Below the pieces are notes generated by a model, which was not told the DNA's origin, did no database searches, and saw only the letters and a list, made by a program, of their open reading frames with translations. The position numbers and the translations under genes were made by a program. Below, piece after piece: positions 8,486 to 17,417 of a stretch of 64,000 nucleotides of DNA. How positions within the stretch are numbered: position 1 is the stretch's first letter; the number at the start of each line of letters is the position of its first letter. Origin of the DNA: Rhodospirillaceae bacterium (GTDB lineage Bacteria > Pseudomonadota > Alphaproteobacteria > UBA6615); contig JABJEK010000044.1 in NCBI GenBank assembly GCA_018702955.1, forward strand, positions 1 through 64,000, written 5' to 3'.

Positions 8486-9808
8486 CTAACGGGCTGGGGT
8501 TACGGAAGTGCGGCCCACGGATGTGTAGTGGAAACCGGCAGCGGCCATCTCTTCGGGTCGATAGATGTTCCTGAGGTCGACCATGATGGGCTGCGTCAGG
8601 AGTGAATCCATGCGCGCGAAATCGAGACCGCGAAACTCGTTCCACTCGGTCAGGATCGCCACCGCGTCCGCGCCGTCCATGGCATCGTAGGCATCCTGGC
8701 ACCACACCGGCCCGTCCAGCAGTTTCTTCGCCTCATCCATGCCCACGGGATCAAAGGTCCGCACGGTCGCGCCCGCCTCGATCAACCGTGGCACGATGAC
8801 CAGGCTGGGTGAATCGCGCATGTCGTCGGTATTCGGCTTGAACGTCAGCCCAAGTACCGCAATCGTCTTGCCCTCGACGTTGCCGCCGCAGGCCGCGATG
8901 ATTTTGCGCGCCATCGCTTCCTTGCGCTCGGCGTTGACCGCGATGACCTGCTCGACAATCGTGATCGGCGCCTCGGCGTCGCGGGCCGAACGCACCAGCG
9001 CCTCGGTGTCCTTCGGGAAGCAAGACCCACCGTAACCCGGTCCGGGATGGAGAAACTTGCCCCCGATCCGGCCATCGAGGCCAATTCCCTTGGCCAGTTC
9101 CTGCACGTCCGCGCCGACTTTCTCGCACAGATCCGCGAACTCGTTGATGAAGGTGATCTTGGTCGCCAGGAACGTGTTGGCGGCATATTTGATCAGCTCC
9201 GCCGTCTCCAGGCTCGTCTGGATGATCGGTGTATCGCGCAGGAACAACGGGCGATACATGCTCGCCACGGCCTCGCGTGCACGCTCTGTATCCGCGCCAA
9301 TCACCACCCGGTCCGGACGCATGAAATCCTCGATCGCGGAGCCCTCACGCAGGAACTCCGGGTTCGACGCGATGTCGATGTCGGCATCGGGGGCGGCGGC
9401 ACGGATGCGTTTCAGCACCTCGCGTCCGGTCCCCACCGGCACCGTCGATTTGGTCACCACGACGGTGTAGCCGTCGGCGGCGCGCGCGATATCTTCGGCG
9501 GCCTGGAACACATAGCTCAGGTCGGCATGGCCATCGCCACGGCGCGACGGTGTGCCAACCGCGATAAAGACCGCGTCGGCACCCGATACCGCCGCCGCGA
9601 GGTCGGTCGTAAAGCTCAGACGGCCCCCCGCCACATTGCGGGCGACGAGATCATCGAGCCGGGGCTCGTAGATCGGCATTTCGCCCGCCTCGAGCATTTT
9701 GATTTTTTCCGCATCGAGGTCGACGCAGACGACATCCCAGCCAAATTCGGAGAAACAGGCACCCGATACCAGGCCCACATAGCCCGTCCCCACCATCGCA
9801 ATCTTCAT
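8486..9808 (-). CDS. ugd: UDP-glucose 6-dehydrogenase
   Basis: NAD-dependent oxidation of UDP-glucose to UDP-glucuronate. The 440 residues start with a Rossmann motif VGTGYVG (6-12) and contain the catalytic-cysteine loop PGYGGSCFPKD (Cys263) and the substrate-domain motif FLREGSAIEDF. The ATG overlaps the galU stop as ATGA (9805-9808), which implies translational coupling with the enzyme that makes its substrate. Length and motifs are standard. Confidence 0.96.
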   Translation of the reverse strand: MKIAMVGTGYVGLVSGACFSEFGWDVVCVDLDAEKIKMLEAGEMPIYEPRLDDLVARNVAGGRLSFTTDLAAAVSGADAVFIAVGTPSRRGDGHADLSYVFQAAEDIARAADGYTVVVTKSTVPVGTGREVLKRIRAAAPDADIDIASNPEFLREGSAIEDFMRPDRVVIGADTERAREAVASMYRPLFLRDTPIIQTSLETAELIKYAANTFLATKITFINEFADLCEKVGADVQELAKGIGLDGRIGGKFLHPGPGYGGSCFPKDTEALVRSARDAEAPITIVEQVIAVNAERKEAMARKIIAACGGNVEGKTIAVLGLTFKPNTDDMRDSPSLVIVPRLIEAGATVRTFDPVGMDEAKKLLDGPVWCQDAYDAMDGADAVAILTEWNEFRGLDFARMDSLLTQPIMVDLRNIYRPEEMAAAGFHYTSVGRTSVTPAR

Positions 9809-10686
9809 TCGGACAAGTCTCCTATGCGGGCCAGCATCTCTCGTGTTCCCGGGCCCAGATCGTCGCGTTCGAGTGCGAATGCCACATTCGCCTCGAGAAA
9901 GCCGAGCTTGTCACCGCAGTCGAACCGCCGACCTTCAAAGGCGAGGCCATGGAACGGCTGCCGGCCGATCAGTTTGGCCATCGCGTCTGTCAGCTGAATT
10001 TCACCGCCCGCCCCCGTCTCGCGTCGCTCAAGTTCCGTAAACACCTCTGGGGTCAGGATGTACCGCCCGATGACAGCCAGATTCGATGGTGCGCTGCCCT
10101 GCGCCGGCTTTTCGACCAGTCCCGTTACCGGGCGGACACGGCCATCGGCGCCACCGGAATCGATGATGCCGTAACGCGACGTGTGTTCGTCGGGTACTTC
10201 CATTGCCGCGATGACATTGCCACCCGCCGCATCGAAGACATCGACCATCTGGCGCAGACAAGGCGTCTCGGCCTGAATCAAGTCATCGGCCAACAACACG
10301 GCAAAAGGCTCATCGCCGACCAGGTGTCGCGCGCACCAGACCGCGTGGCCCAGGCCAAGCGGTTCCTGCTGGCGGACATAGGCGATGTTGCCCGGTTGCA
10401 GGAGAGACTCGTGAATGTCGTCCAACTCCGCAGACTTGCCCTTTGCTGCCAGCAACGCCTCAAGCTCGATGCTGCGATCGAAATGGTCTTCGATCGCGCT
10501 TTTGCCCCGGCCTGTAACGAAGATGAACTGCTCGATGCCTGCGGCCCGCGCTTCGTCCACGGCGTATTGAATAAGCGGCCGGTCAACCACCGGCAGCATC
10601 TCTTTGGGCATGGCCTTGGTTGCAGGTAAAAACCTGGTCCCCATGCCACCGACGGGAAAAATCGCCTTGCGTACGCGATTGGTCAT
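9805..10686 (-). CDS. galU: UTP-glucose-1-phosphate uridylyltransferase GalU
   Basis: Makes UDP-glucose from UTP and glucose-1-phosphate. The nucleotide-binding signature GMGTRFLPATKAMPKEMLP lies at residues 14-32, followed by VDRPLIQYAVDEA; the 293-residue length is standard for bacterial GalU. It is coupled to ugd by a 4-nt overlap and followed by the phosphohexomutase, forming a precursor pathway for exopolysaccharide or LPS. It may be the distal part of the long minus-strand run that starts near 13 or 18 kb. Confidence 0.96.
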   Translation of the reverse strand: MTNRVRKAIFPVGGMGTRFLPATKAMPKEMLPVVDRPLIQYAVDEARAAGIEQFIFVTGRGKSAIEDHFDRSIELEALLAAKGKSAELDDIHESLLQPGNIAYVRQQEPLGLGHAVWCARHLVGDEPFAVLLADDLIQAETPCLRQMVDVFDAAGGNVIAAMEVPDEHTSRYGIIDSGGADGRVRPVTGLVEKPAQGSAPSNLAVIGRYILTPEVFTELERRETGAGGEIQLTDAMAKLIGRQPFHGLAFEGRRFDCGDKLGFLEANVAFALERDDLGPGTREMLARIGDLSE

Positions 10687-10774
10687 GAAAGAGGCCGAAA
10701 ATCCGTTTGCGGAGCGCCATCAAGCGCATGCGCGACTTTTGCCATAGCGCCGGGATACCCGCAAGCGTGCGTGG

Positions 10775-11515
10775 TTACCGCGTGAGCAGCGTGTCCTTGG
10801 CCTGATTGACCTTCGCTGCCATCCAGTCGGAACCACCCTGGTCCGGATGCGCGCGCTTCATTTCGGTCCGATACGCCGTTTCAATGTCGGATTCCGATGC
10901 GTTTTCGTCCACGCCCAGTATCTCGCGGGCCTCGGCCTCGCTCATGCCCGTCTGCGTCCAGGGGCTATTCCCACCACCGGACCGGGCATCTGACTCTCGT
11001 GCGCCGGATGCTGCATCACCCCCGGCGACATCGCGCCAGTCGGGATGATTGCGGTCCATATAGCTCTCCAGCACGCTTCGGGACTGCTCATCCTCGACAG
11101 CGCAAAGCCGCCAAAGCTCGACCATCTCACCGAGTTTCAACGCCGAGAGCATCCGTCCGGCCAGCGGCCCCTCTCGGACCTCACCATCCATCTCGCCCGT
11201 ATCGTGATCGAGTTCCATCCGGAGGAACCGCGTCTCGACCTGGCTCGACTGGCCCGCACGCGGACCGCGCGCGTTCTTGCGCATGGTGTTGATCGCGCGC
11301 AGGCGCATGAGTAGCGGCATCGCCGGAAACAGCAGCGCCCAGATGAAATTCCAACGGCCCGAAAGGGCGATCGCGATCAGGCCAACCACCAACAAAATCG
11401 CACCCGTCCAGCGCATGGCGCGGAAGATTTGAGCGGGTTGCGCGCTGACAAACCAGCGGGCGACAAAATATAGGCCCACCAGGACGAAGATTGCGAGAAC
11501 GAGCAATGGCAGCAT
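10775..11515 (-). CDS. Membrane-anchored J-domain protein
   Basis: 246 residues: an N-terminal hydrophobic segment (MLPLLVLAIFVLVGLYFVA), a second pair of membrane segments around residues 36-70, a polar middle region, and a C-terminal J domain (about 188-246) with the diagnostic HPD in KRAHPDQGGSD. J-domain proteins stimulate DnaK-type Hsp70s; this arrangement resembles TIM14/DjlA-like anchored co-chaperones rather than DnaJ, since the G/F and zinc domains are absent. It sits two genes downstream of mipZ, with 9 nt to the preceding VWA-like gene. MipZ-J-protein neighbourhoods occur in other alphaproteobacteria, by general recollection. Confidence 0.85.
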   Translation of the reverse strand: MLPLLVLAIFVLVGLYFVARWFVSAQPAQIFRAMRWTGAILLVVGLIAIALSGRWNFIWALLFPAMPLLMRLRAINTMRKNARGPRAGQSSQVETRFLRMELDHDTGEMDGEVREGPLAGRMLSALKLGEMVELWRLCAVEDEQSRSVLESYMDRNHPDWRDVAGGDAASGARESDARSGGGNSPWTQTGMSEAEAREILGVDENASESDIETAYRTEMKRAHPDQGGSDWMAAKVNQAKDTLLTR

Positions 11516-11524
11516 GGATCGACC

Positions 11525-12250
11525 CTATTTCCCGCCGCGCATCTGGTCGGCAATCTGGAGCACCCTGCCCCCCTTGCGCTTCCCGAGATCCTCGAGTGCG
11601 CGACGGCCACCGGCGGAGAAGACCGCCACCGCGGCCAGCAATTCCCGCAGCTGCTGGGCGCTGCCCGCATCGAAACCGCAATAAGCGCCGCCGGAGAGCT
11701 TGGCGATTTGCTCGAACGCGCGACGCGAGACCGGCTCTCCACCTTCGTGAAAGATGAACACCGGTGTGCCCACGAGGCCAAGCTGGCCGGCGAAATGCCC
11801 CAGCTCGTCGATATCCTCTTCCACCACGTCGCCGACAAACACGAGCGCATCGACCTTTTGCGTGTTGGTTTCCTTCAGCGCATGCCGCAGGAGCTTGCGT
11901 ATCTGGGTGCGACCGGCAAGGCAGCGCACCTTGATCATGCGGCGCACCAGTTCGTCGGGCGATTCAAGCCAGTTGGTCACCTTCATCTCGCCGAAGCCCC
12001 GATAGAAGGCGAGTTGCACTTCCAGGCCGCCGATGTCGTCGGTCGAGGCAAACATCTCGGATTGGAGCTGGCACGCCATATCCCAGGTGGGCTCGCGACT
12101 GGCCGTGGCATCAATCGCGAATAACAGGCGCCCGCGTCGGCCGGCGGGCTTGGTCGGCGGCGTGGCCGCGACCTTCTGCAAAAACGCATCGATATCCGCA
12201 CGCGACGACGCGTCGGCGGGAAGTTTCGGATCGCGTTCGGTTCCACTCAC
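11525..12250 (-). CDS. VWA-like domain protein of unknown function
   Basis: Unnamed 241-residue soluble protein. After a polar N-terminus, the segment LLFAIDATASREPTWD (about 43-58) resembles the first strand and MIDAS-like loop of a von Willebrand A domain, here DATAS where DxSxS is usual. Later strands such as DALVFVGDVVEED and PVFIFHEGG fit the same fold. It lies between mipZ and the J-domain gene in a tightly packed minus-strand run (9-14 nt gaps), so a role with either is conceivable. The VWA assignment rests on pattern only. Confidence 0.65.
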   Translation of the reverse strand: MSGTERDPKLPADASSRADIDAFLQKVAATPPTKPAGRRGRLLFAIDATASREPTWDMACQLQSEMFASTDDIGGLEVQLAFYRGFGEMKVTNWLESPDELVRRMIKVRCLAGRTQIRKLLRHALKETNTQKVDALVFVGDVVEEDIDELGHFAGQLGLVGTPVFIFHEGGEPVSRRAFEQIAKLSGGAYCGFDAGSAQQLRELLAAVAVFSAGGRRALEDLGKRKGGRVLQIADQMRGGK

Positions 12251-12264
12251 GACGCCATTACCTC

Positions 12265-13152
12265 TTATCTCGTGGACGCAACTTCGGGCGCTTCAGCCGC
12301 CTCGGGCACCCCGATCGTCTGCAGCAGGTACCGCACCTCCTGCAGTGCGGCCATGTGGGACATGGTCAATGTCACATCGGCCCCCTCCTCTCGAACGTCA
12401 AGGAGGGTCAGTCCTTTCAGGAACAATTCGCGAAAAATCACCCGCTCGCTGAAGCCATGCGCAAGGCGAAAGCCGAGCCGGCGGGACAAACCCTCCAGTG
12501 CGGCATCCATGTTGCGCTTGTTCTTCGAATCCAGTGTGGCCAGCCGGTTGCGCATCACGATCCAGTCGATCGACCCGCCATCGCGCTGGGCGCGCACCTT
12601 CTTCTGCTCCCAGACCATCTCCGAATACGCGCTCAGCTGGAGCACCTCGTTGGTTTCGTGATCGACCCGTCCGAGCAAGTCGAGATCGACGAAGCTGTCG
12701 TTCATCGGGGTGACCAGGATGTCGGCATAAGAGTGGGCGTTGCGTGAAAGCGGGTTATCGCTGCCGGGTGTATCCAGAACGATCACGTCGCAGGTCGCGC
12801 TCAATTCCTTCAGCGTGTCGGCAAGCCGCAGACGGTCGTTCTTCTTGGCCGCATATCCATCGCGCAAATCGCTGAGGCCGATCGCCCGGTAGGTCGGGTG
12901 CGGCAGTTGCAGCCGCATCTTTGCAGCGTAGATCCGTCGATTGTCGAAGTAGCGCGCCAGCGTGCCCTGCCGCGCATCCAGATCAATCGCGCCGACCGCA
13001 TACCCCTCGCGCAACAGACCAACAATGATGTGCATCGCCGTCGTCGACTTACCGGTCCCGCCCTTCTCGTTGCCGAGCACGATCACGGTCGCATCCACGC
13101 CCGCAGGGTTCTCCGCGCGCGGCGTTTGCAGGTCTGTTTCCTCGATCGTCAT
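12265..13152 (-). CDS. mipZ: Division plane positioning ATPase MipZ
   Basis: ParA-superfamily ATPase that in alphaproteobacteria forms a bipolar gradient from ParB and blocks FtsZ assembly away from midcell. The deviant Walker A motif GNEKGGTGKSTTA (27-39) is followed by AIDLDARQGTLARYFDNR, close to the known MipZ signature, then the loop VIVLDTPGSDNPLSR. The length of 295 is slightly above Caulobacter MipZ. Its ATG overlaps the stop of the upstream molybdopterin oxidoreductase (ATGA, 13149-13152), an odd partner. Followed by the VWA-like and J-domain genes. Confidence 0.93.
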   Translation of the reverse strand: MTIEETDLQTPRAENPAGVDATVIVLGNEKGGTGKSTTAMHIIVGLLREGYAVGAIDLDARQGTLARYFDNRRIYAAKMRLQLPHPTYRAIGLSDLRDGYAAKKNDRLRLADTLKELSATCDVIVLDTPGSDNPLSRNAHSYADILVTPMNDSFVDLDLLGRVDHETNEVLQLSAYSEMVWEQKKVRAQRDGGSIDWIVMRNRLATLDSKNKRNMDAALEGLSRRLGFRLAHGFSERVIFRELFLKGLTLLDVREEGADVTLTMSHMAALQEVRYLLQTIGVPEAAEAPEVASTR

Positions 13153-15275
13153 GCGGCACGCAACCAGACGGCGGTGTCGTGGAACACCGCGCCGCCATTC
13201 GGTCGACCCGCATCCGCGCTGACCAGCAGATTGATACCGATCCCTTCAACGAAGGCCCGGTTCGGCCAGACGCTTTCGACAATCACGGTACCGCGGCGCA
13301 GCCCCTCGGTCGGGCGCACATGTATCAGTAATGACCCCAGAGCATTACCAATCCGCACGAGATCGCCGGCCTCGAGCCCGAGCTCCGCGCAGACCGCCGG
13401 ATGTATCTGGGCCTCGGGCCGGCCCTCGCGCGCCTGACTGGTCGCGGTCTCCGTGAAGCTGGTGTTCAGATAGTTTCGCGACGGTGCGGTCACCAGCCGG
13501 AAGGGATGCGTGTCGTCCCGGTTGTCGATGTTCGCGTCATGGTCCGGCAGGCGCGGCATGTCGTGGTGATTGCCGCCGACCTTCGACCAGTCGGGCATGA
13601 AGTGGAACTTGCCATCGGCGTGCCCGAAGCCGTCAATGAAATGGGCTTCATCGAACGACCGCGCCCGGTCGTCCCAATGTCCCTCCCAGGTGGCTTGCGC
13701 GCTGTCATAGCCCGACCGGCGCAGGGTCTCGTCCATCAGGCCCCATGCGTCCACCTCAAAGCCCGGATGGGAAGCACCCAATCGCTTCGCCAGGCCACAA
13801 AGGACATCGTGGTTCGACCGCGCCTCGCCCACCGGCTCGATCACGGCACGCGTGACCTGCAGGTGGGTATGCCCGCCGGCGACATAGAAATCGTCGTGCT
13901 CGAGGAAGGTCGTCGCGGGCAGGACGATATCGGCCATCTGCGCGGTCTCGGTCATGAATTGCTCATGCACGCAGACAAACAAATCCTCGCGCATGAAACC
14001 CTCGCGCACCTTGCCCAAATCCGGCGCCACATTCATCGGGTTCGTGTTCTGGATGAACAGCGCGGTCACCGGCGGCCCGTCCCCCAGGTCGCGCGCGTCA
14101 CCGGTCAGGATCGGGCCTATTCGTGACTGGTCGAGCAACCGCACCTTCAAATCGCGGACGTCGTGCCCCTCGATCAGCGTCTTGTCGATGTCGTATATCG
14201 CCCCGTGCGAATAAAGCGCGCCCCCGCCGGGATATTGCCAGGCACCGGTGATCGCCGGCAGGCAGCTCGCGGAGAACATCTGCACGGCACCATTGCGCGA
14301 GCGCGTGAAACCGAATCCGAGCCGCAGATAGCTGCGCTTGTTCGCGCCATAGAGCTTCGCGAAGGCCTCGATCTCCTCGACAGGGATCGACGTGATCTCG
14401 GCGGCCCATTCCGGCGTGCGCGACGCCAGATGCGCCTCCAGCTCGGCGGCACCGGCGGTGTATTTTTCCAGATAATCCCGGTCCGCCAGTCCGTCGCGGA
14501 ACAGGACATGCATCACCGCACAGGCCAGCGCGCCGTCCGTACCCGGGTTGGGCATCAGGTGAATGTCGGCCTGCTTGGCGGTCTCGGTAACATAGGGATC
14601 AACAACCACGATCTTCGCACCGCGATTCTTGCGCGCGCGTGCCGCATGGCTCATCACGTTGACCTGGGTGCTGACCGGGTTGCAGCCCCAGATGACGATC
14701 AGGTCGGATTCCGCCATCTCGCGCGCATCCACCCCGCGTTTGGCGCCGACACCGGCTTGCCAGCCTGCATCGGACAACGCGTTACAAAACGTCGAATGCT
14801 GGCGCGAATACCCCATCGTGTGGCGCAGGCGCTCGATTCCGTCGCGTTGCACCAGACCCATCGTCCCGGCATAGAAGAACGGCCAGACCGTTTCCGGACC
14901 ATATTTCTCGGTGGCCCGGGCCAGCTCCGCGGCAACCGTATCGAGTGCCTCGTCCCAGGAAATCTCCTCGAAAGCCTCGCGGCCGACGCCCTTTTTACCG
15001 ACGCGGCGGAGCGGCCTGGTGAGGCGGTCAGAGTGGTGCACCCGCTCGGCGTAGCGCGCGACCTTCGCGCAGATCACACCCGCCGTATACGTGTTGGCGC
15101 TCGCGCCCCGCACCCGGCCGATCGTCTGCGGCGTCAGGCGTTCCACTTCCAGCGCGCATGTGCTCGGGCAGTCATGCGGGCAGGCCGAGTGAAACAACTG
15201 GACCTCGCCGTCGGCATTGCTGCCAGCGTCAGCGCCACCAACAGGCTGATTCGGTCGGGTTTGATCGAGCGGCAT
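13149..15275 (-). CDS. Molybdopterin-dependent oxidoreductase (DMSO reductase superfamily)
   Basis: Large catalytic subunit of a complex-iron-sulfur molybdoenzyme. An N-terminal [4Fe-4S] motif has Cys at residues 32, 36, 40 and 69 (CPHDCPSTC ... ICAK). The bis-MGD-binding core follows (WPFFYAGTMGLVQRDG, VIWGCNPVSTQ, VVVDPYVTETA), and the C-terminal cofactor domain includes RNYLNTSFTET. No twin-arginine signal is seen, so it is probably cytoplasmic. No FeS or membrane-anchor partner gene is adjacent, so electron acceptor and substrate cannot be named. The ATG at 15275 (GGAG 9 nt upstream) is preferred to a GTG seven codons earlier. Upstream lie three DUF3179 genes; downstream mipZ overlaps by 4 nt. 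Confidence 0.88.
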   Translation of the reverse strand: MPLDQTRPNQPVGGADAGSNADGEVQLFHSACPHDCPSTCALEVERLTPQTIGRVRGASANTYTAGVICAKVARYAERVHHSDRLTRPLRRVGKKGVGREAFEEISWDEALDTVAAELARATEKYGPETVWPFFYAGTMGLVQRDGIERLRHTMGYSRQHSTFCNALSDAGWQAGVGAKRGVDAREMAESDLIVIWGCNPVSTQVNVMSHAARARKNRGAKIVVVDPYVTETAKQADIHLMPNPGTDGALACAVMHVLFRDGLADRDYLEKYTAGAAELEAHLASRTPEWAAEITSIPVEEIEAFAKLYGANKRSYLRLGFGFTRSRNGAVQMFSASCLPAITGAWQYPGGGALYSHGAIYDIDKTLIEGHDVRDLKVRLLDQSRIGPILTGDARDLGDGPPVTALFIQNTNPMNVAPDLGKVREGFMREDLFVCVHEQFMTETAQMADIVLPATTFLEHDDFYVAGGHTHLQVTRAVIEPVGEARSNHDVLCGLAKRLGASHPGFEVDAWGLMDETLRRSGYDSAQATWEGHWDDRARSFDEAHFIDGFGHADGKFHFMPDWSKVGGNHHDMPRLPDHDANIDNRDDTHPFRLVTAPSRNYLNTSFTETATSQAREGRPEAQIHPAVCAELGLEAGDLVRIGNALGSLLIHVRPTEGLRRGTVIVESVWPNRAFVEGIGINLLVSADAGRPNGGAVFHDTAVWLRAA

Positions 15276-15347
15276 CGTGTGTATCTCCAGATGCACACTA
15301 TAGCCGAGATGCCCGGAATCGTCGAACTTCCGGCGCGTTCCAGGGCA

Positions 15348-16349
15348 TCAAAATTTGATCTCGCCGTCCGGCCGGAAGGTTCGGAACGCAAACGCAAATG
15401 TCACGTCATACGGGACATCGCGCAGCGCGCCGTCGGCATCCGGTTTCTGGACGACAATGTTTCCCACATCACGCCCGGCCGGGATCCACGGGCTGTCATG
15501 GATTGAATTCTGCCCGGCATGCCATGTCAGGACCAGACCACCGGTCTCGACCCGACCATTCTCACGCACCAGATCAACCGACCATGCCCGGTCACCGACA
15601 GCCACGACGCGGGTCAGCGGTGATATCCCGTCGGGCAGGTCGGACGGGTAACGCTCGCGCACCATGTTCCGCGACTGGGTATCCCACAGCGAATCCATAT
15701 GGAAATACGGCGTTTCGCCGTAGGGCTGGCGCATCACATCGGCCGGGATCATCACCTTGCCTTTCGGAGCTCTTTCGCGAAACCGCGCCAGGGATTCCAG
15801 CCGCGCCGGCAATGCACGCAACAACGTGCCCGCGCGTGATCCCACGATCGCCTCCCCGGTGAATTGCTGCCACCAGCTCTCCGTTGCGTGGTCATACATC
15901 ACCATATCGGCGTGGCGGATGCGGCCGGTATTCCCGAACGCCACCGCCTGCCCGTCGACCCGCCGGTCGTAGACGACACCCGAATTGCACAACGGGCAGT
16001 AACTGACGAGCACCGGCACGCCGCCGACCGTATCGTTGACGATCTCGTGCCACAGCAGCATGCGCAGCGGATAGGCACGCGCATCTCCTTCAATGATGAG
16101 AGAGAGCACCGGCTCAAGCGGCCCCATCGCGGTCAGCGCGGTCACCGGCTGGAAGACGGGGTCATCGATCGGCGAGATCGTATCGCGGTAGTTGCCGTCA
16201 TCCTCGATTTCGGCGAGCGGCACCTGGGCGCGCGCGAAGTCGGTCAGCGGAAACTCGCTCTTCCACAAATCCAGATCGGCGGATGCCCCCGCCGCCCCGG
16301 TCAGCAATCCGACCGCAAGCACAAGCGTGCTAGCGGTGAAGCGTGCCAT
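15348..16349 (-). CDS. DUF3179 domain-containing secreted protein (copy 3)
   Basis: Function unknown. The 333-residue product has an N-terminal signal peptide (MARFTASTLVLAVGLLTGAA, cleavage probably after GASA) and a full DUF3179 domain: LLWHEIVNDTVGG, SYCPLCNSGVVYDRR with a Cys-Pro-Leu-Cys pair, ESWWQQFTGEAI, GRDVGNIVVQ, and a terminal FRTFRPDGEIKF. It is closest to copy 2 upstream (shared ESLARFRERAP and GPLEPVLS). The ATG at 16349 overlaps copy 2 by 20 nt; an in-frame start farther upstream would lie deep in copy 2. The CxxC pair could bind a metal or heme or act in redox chemistry. Confidence 0.88.
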   Translation of the reverse strand: MARFTASTLVLAVGLLTGAAGASADLDLWKSEFPLTDFARAQVPLAEIEDDGNYRDTISPIDDPVFQPVTALTAMGPLEPVLSLIIEGDARAYPLRMLLWHEIVNDTVGGVPVLVSYCPLCNSGVVYDRRVDGQAVAFGNTGRIRHADMVMYDHATESWWQQFTGEAIVGSRAGTLLRALPARLESLARFRERAPKGKVMIPADVMRQPYGETPYFHMDSLWDTQSRNMVRERYPSDLPDGISPLTRVVAVGDRAWSVDLVRENGRVETGGLVLTWHAGQNSIHDSPWIPAGRDVGNIVVQKPDADGALRDVPYDVTFAFAFRTFRPDGEIKF

Positions 16350-17379
16350 CCGGATTGAAAGCGCGGAACGAAAAGGCGAACACCACGTCATAGGGCACGT
16401 CCTTGGCACCGTCGGCGGTCTTCCTCTGGACCACGACATTACCCACATCGCGGCCCCGGAAGATCAATTGTGTGTCGTGGATGGAGTTCTGACCGGATTC
16501 CCAAGTCAGCACCAGATCATCGTCGGTGATCGGAGTCTTCTCGCGCAGCGCCGCGAGGGTCCAGGCTTCATCGCCCACGACCACGACCCGGTCCATCGGG
16601 CTGACACCGTCGGGCAGCGGATAGGGGAAATGAACCGCCTGCAGCGCGCGCGGAAGGCGTTGGGTATCCATGCCGACATAAGGAGACGCGCCGTAAGGCC
16701 GCGCGCCGTCATCCTCGGGCACCAGCACCTGGCCGTTCGGTGCACGCTCGCGAAACCGGGCCAGTGATTCCAGGCGCGCCGGGACCGGCGTCATGCGTTT
16801 GCCCGACAGATCGCCGATGATCGCCTCTCCGGTGAATTGTTGCCACCAGCTCTCGGTTTCCTTGTCATACATGACCATGTCGCGATGGCGCAGCCGCCCC
16901 GTATTGCCGAACTCCAGCTGCTGTGCGCCCACGCGCCGGTCGAACACCACGCCCGAATTGCACAGCGGGCAATAGCTGATCAGCACCGGCGTGCCGCCGA
17001 TCACCTCGTTGACGATCTCGTGCCACAACAGAATGCGCAGCGGATAGGCGCGAAAATCACCGTTGATGCCGACCGACAGCACCGGCTCGAGCGGGCCCAT
17101 ATCCTTGACCTCGGCGACGGACACATATTTCGGCTCACGTACCGGTGGGATTGAATCCCGCGTGTTGCCGTCATCGTTGATCTCGTCGAGTTCGATGATC
17201 CGGGTGTCGAAATTGGTGGCCGGAAATTCGCGCTGCCATTTCGACACGCCCTGCGCGAACGCGCCGGGCAATACGCCCCAGAGCGAGAATGCGGCGATCG
17301 TGAAAACGACGAAGGCCAGCCCCAACCGGGACCGGCCTTCCCCATTTCCGAGATGCCTGCTCAGGAAACTTTTCAACAC
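16330..17379 (-). CDS. DUF3179 domain-containing secreted protein (copy 2)
   Basis: Paralogue of the flanking genes, 349 residues. A basic n-region and one hydrophobic stretch (LGLAFVVFTIAAFSLWGVLPGA, cleavage after FAQ likely) indicate export. The DUF3179 core has RILLWHEIVNEVIGG, SYCPLCNSGVVFDRR, MVMYDKETESWWQQF and GRDVGNVVVQ. It ends AFNPDGTLHR. It overlaps copy 3 by 20 nt and follows copy 1 by about 38 nt, so the three probably share one transcript. Biochemical function of the family is not known to me. Confidence 0.88.
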   Translation of the reverse strand: MLKSFLSRHLGNGEGRSRLGLAFVVFTIAAFSLWGVLPGAFAQGVSKWQREFPATNFDTRIIELDEINDDGNTRDSIPPVREPKYVSVAEVKDMGPLEPVLSVGINGDFRAYPLRILLWHEIVNEVIGGTPVLISYCPLCNSGVVFDRRVGAQQLEFGNTGRLRHRDMVMYDKETESWWQQFTGEAIIGDLSGKRMTPVPARLESLARFRERAPNGQVLVPEDDGARPYGASPYVGMDTQRLPRALQAVHFPYPLPDGVSPMDRVVVVGDEAWTLAALREKTPITDDDLVLTWESGQNSIHDTQLIFRGRDVGNVVVQRKTADGAKDVPYDVVFAFSFRAFNPDGTLHR

Positions 17380-17417
17380 ATTGGTTCCGTTTTCGGGATT
17401 TCAGTTCGCGGACGGCC

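Noticed and set aside
14163..15506. A 447-codon plus-strand frame opposite the molybdopterin oxidoreductase
   Set aside because: Antisense shadow: Arg/His-rich composition and no domain, while the minus strand has the Fe-S and Mo-pterin motifs.
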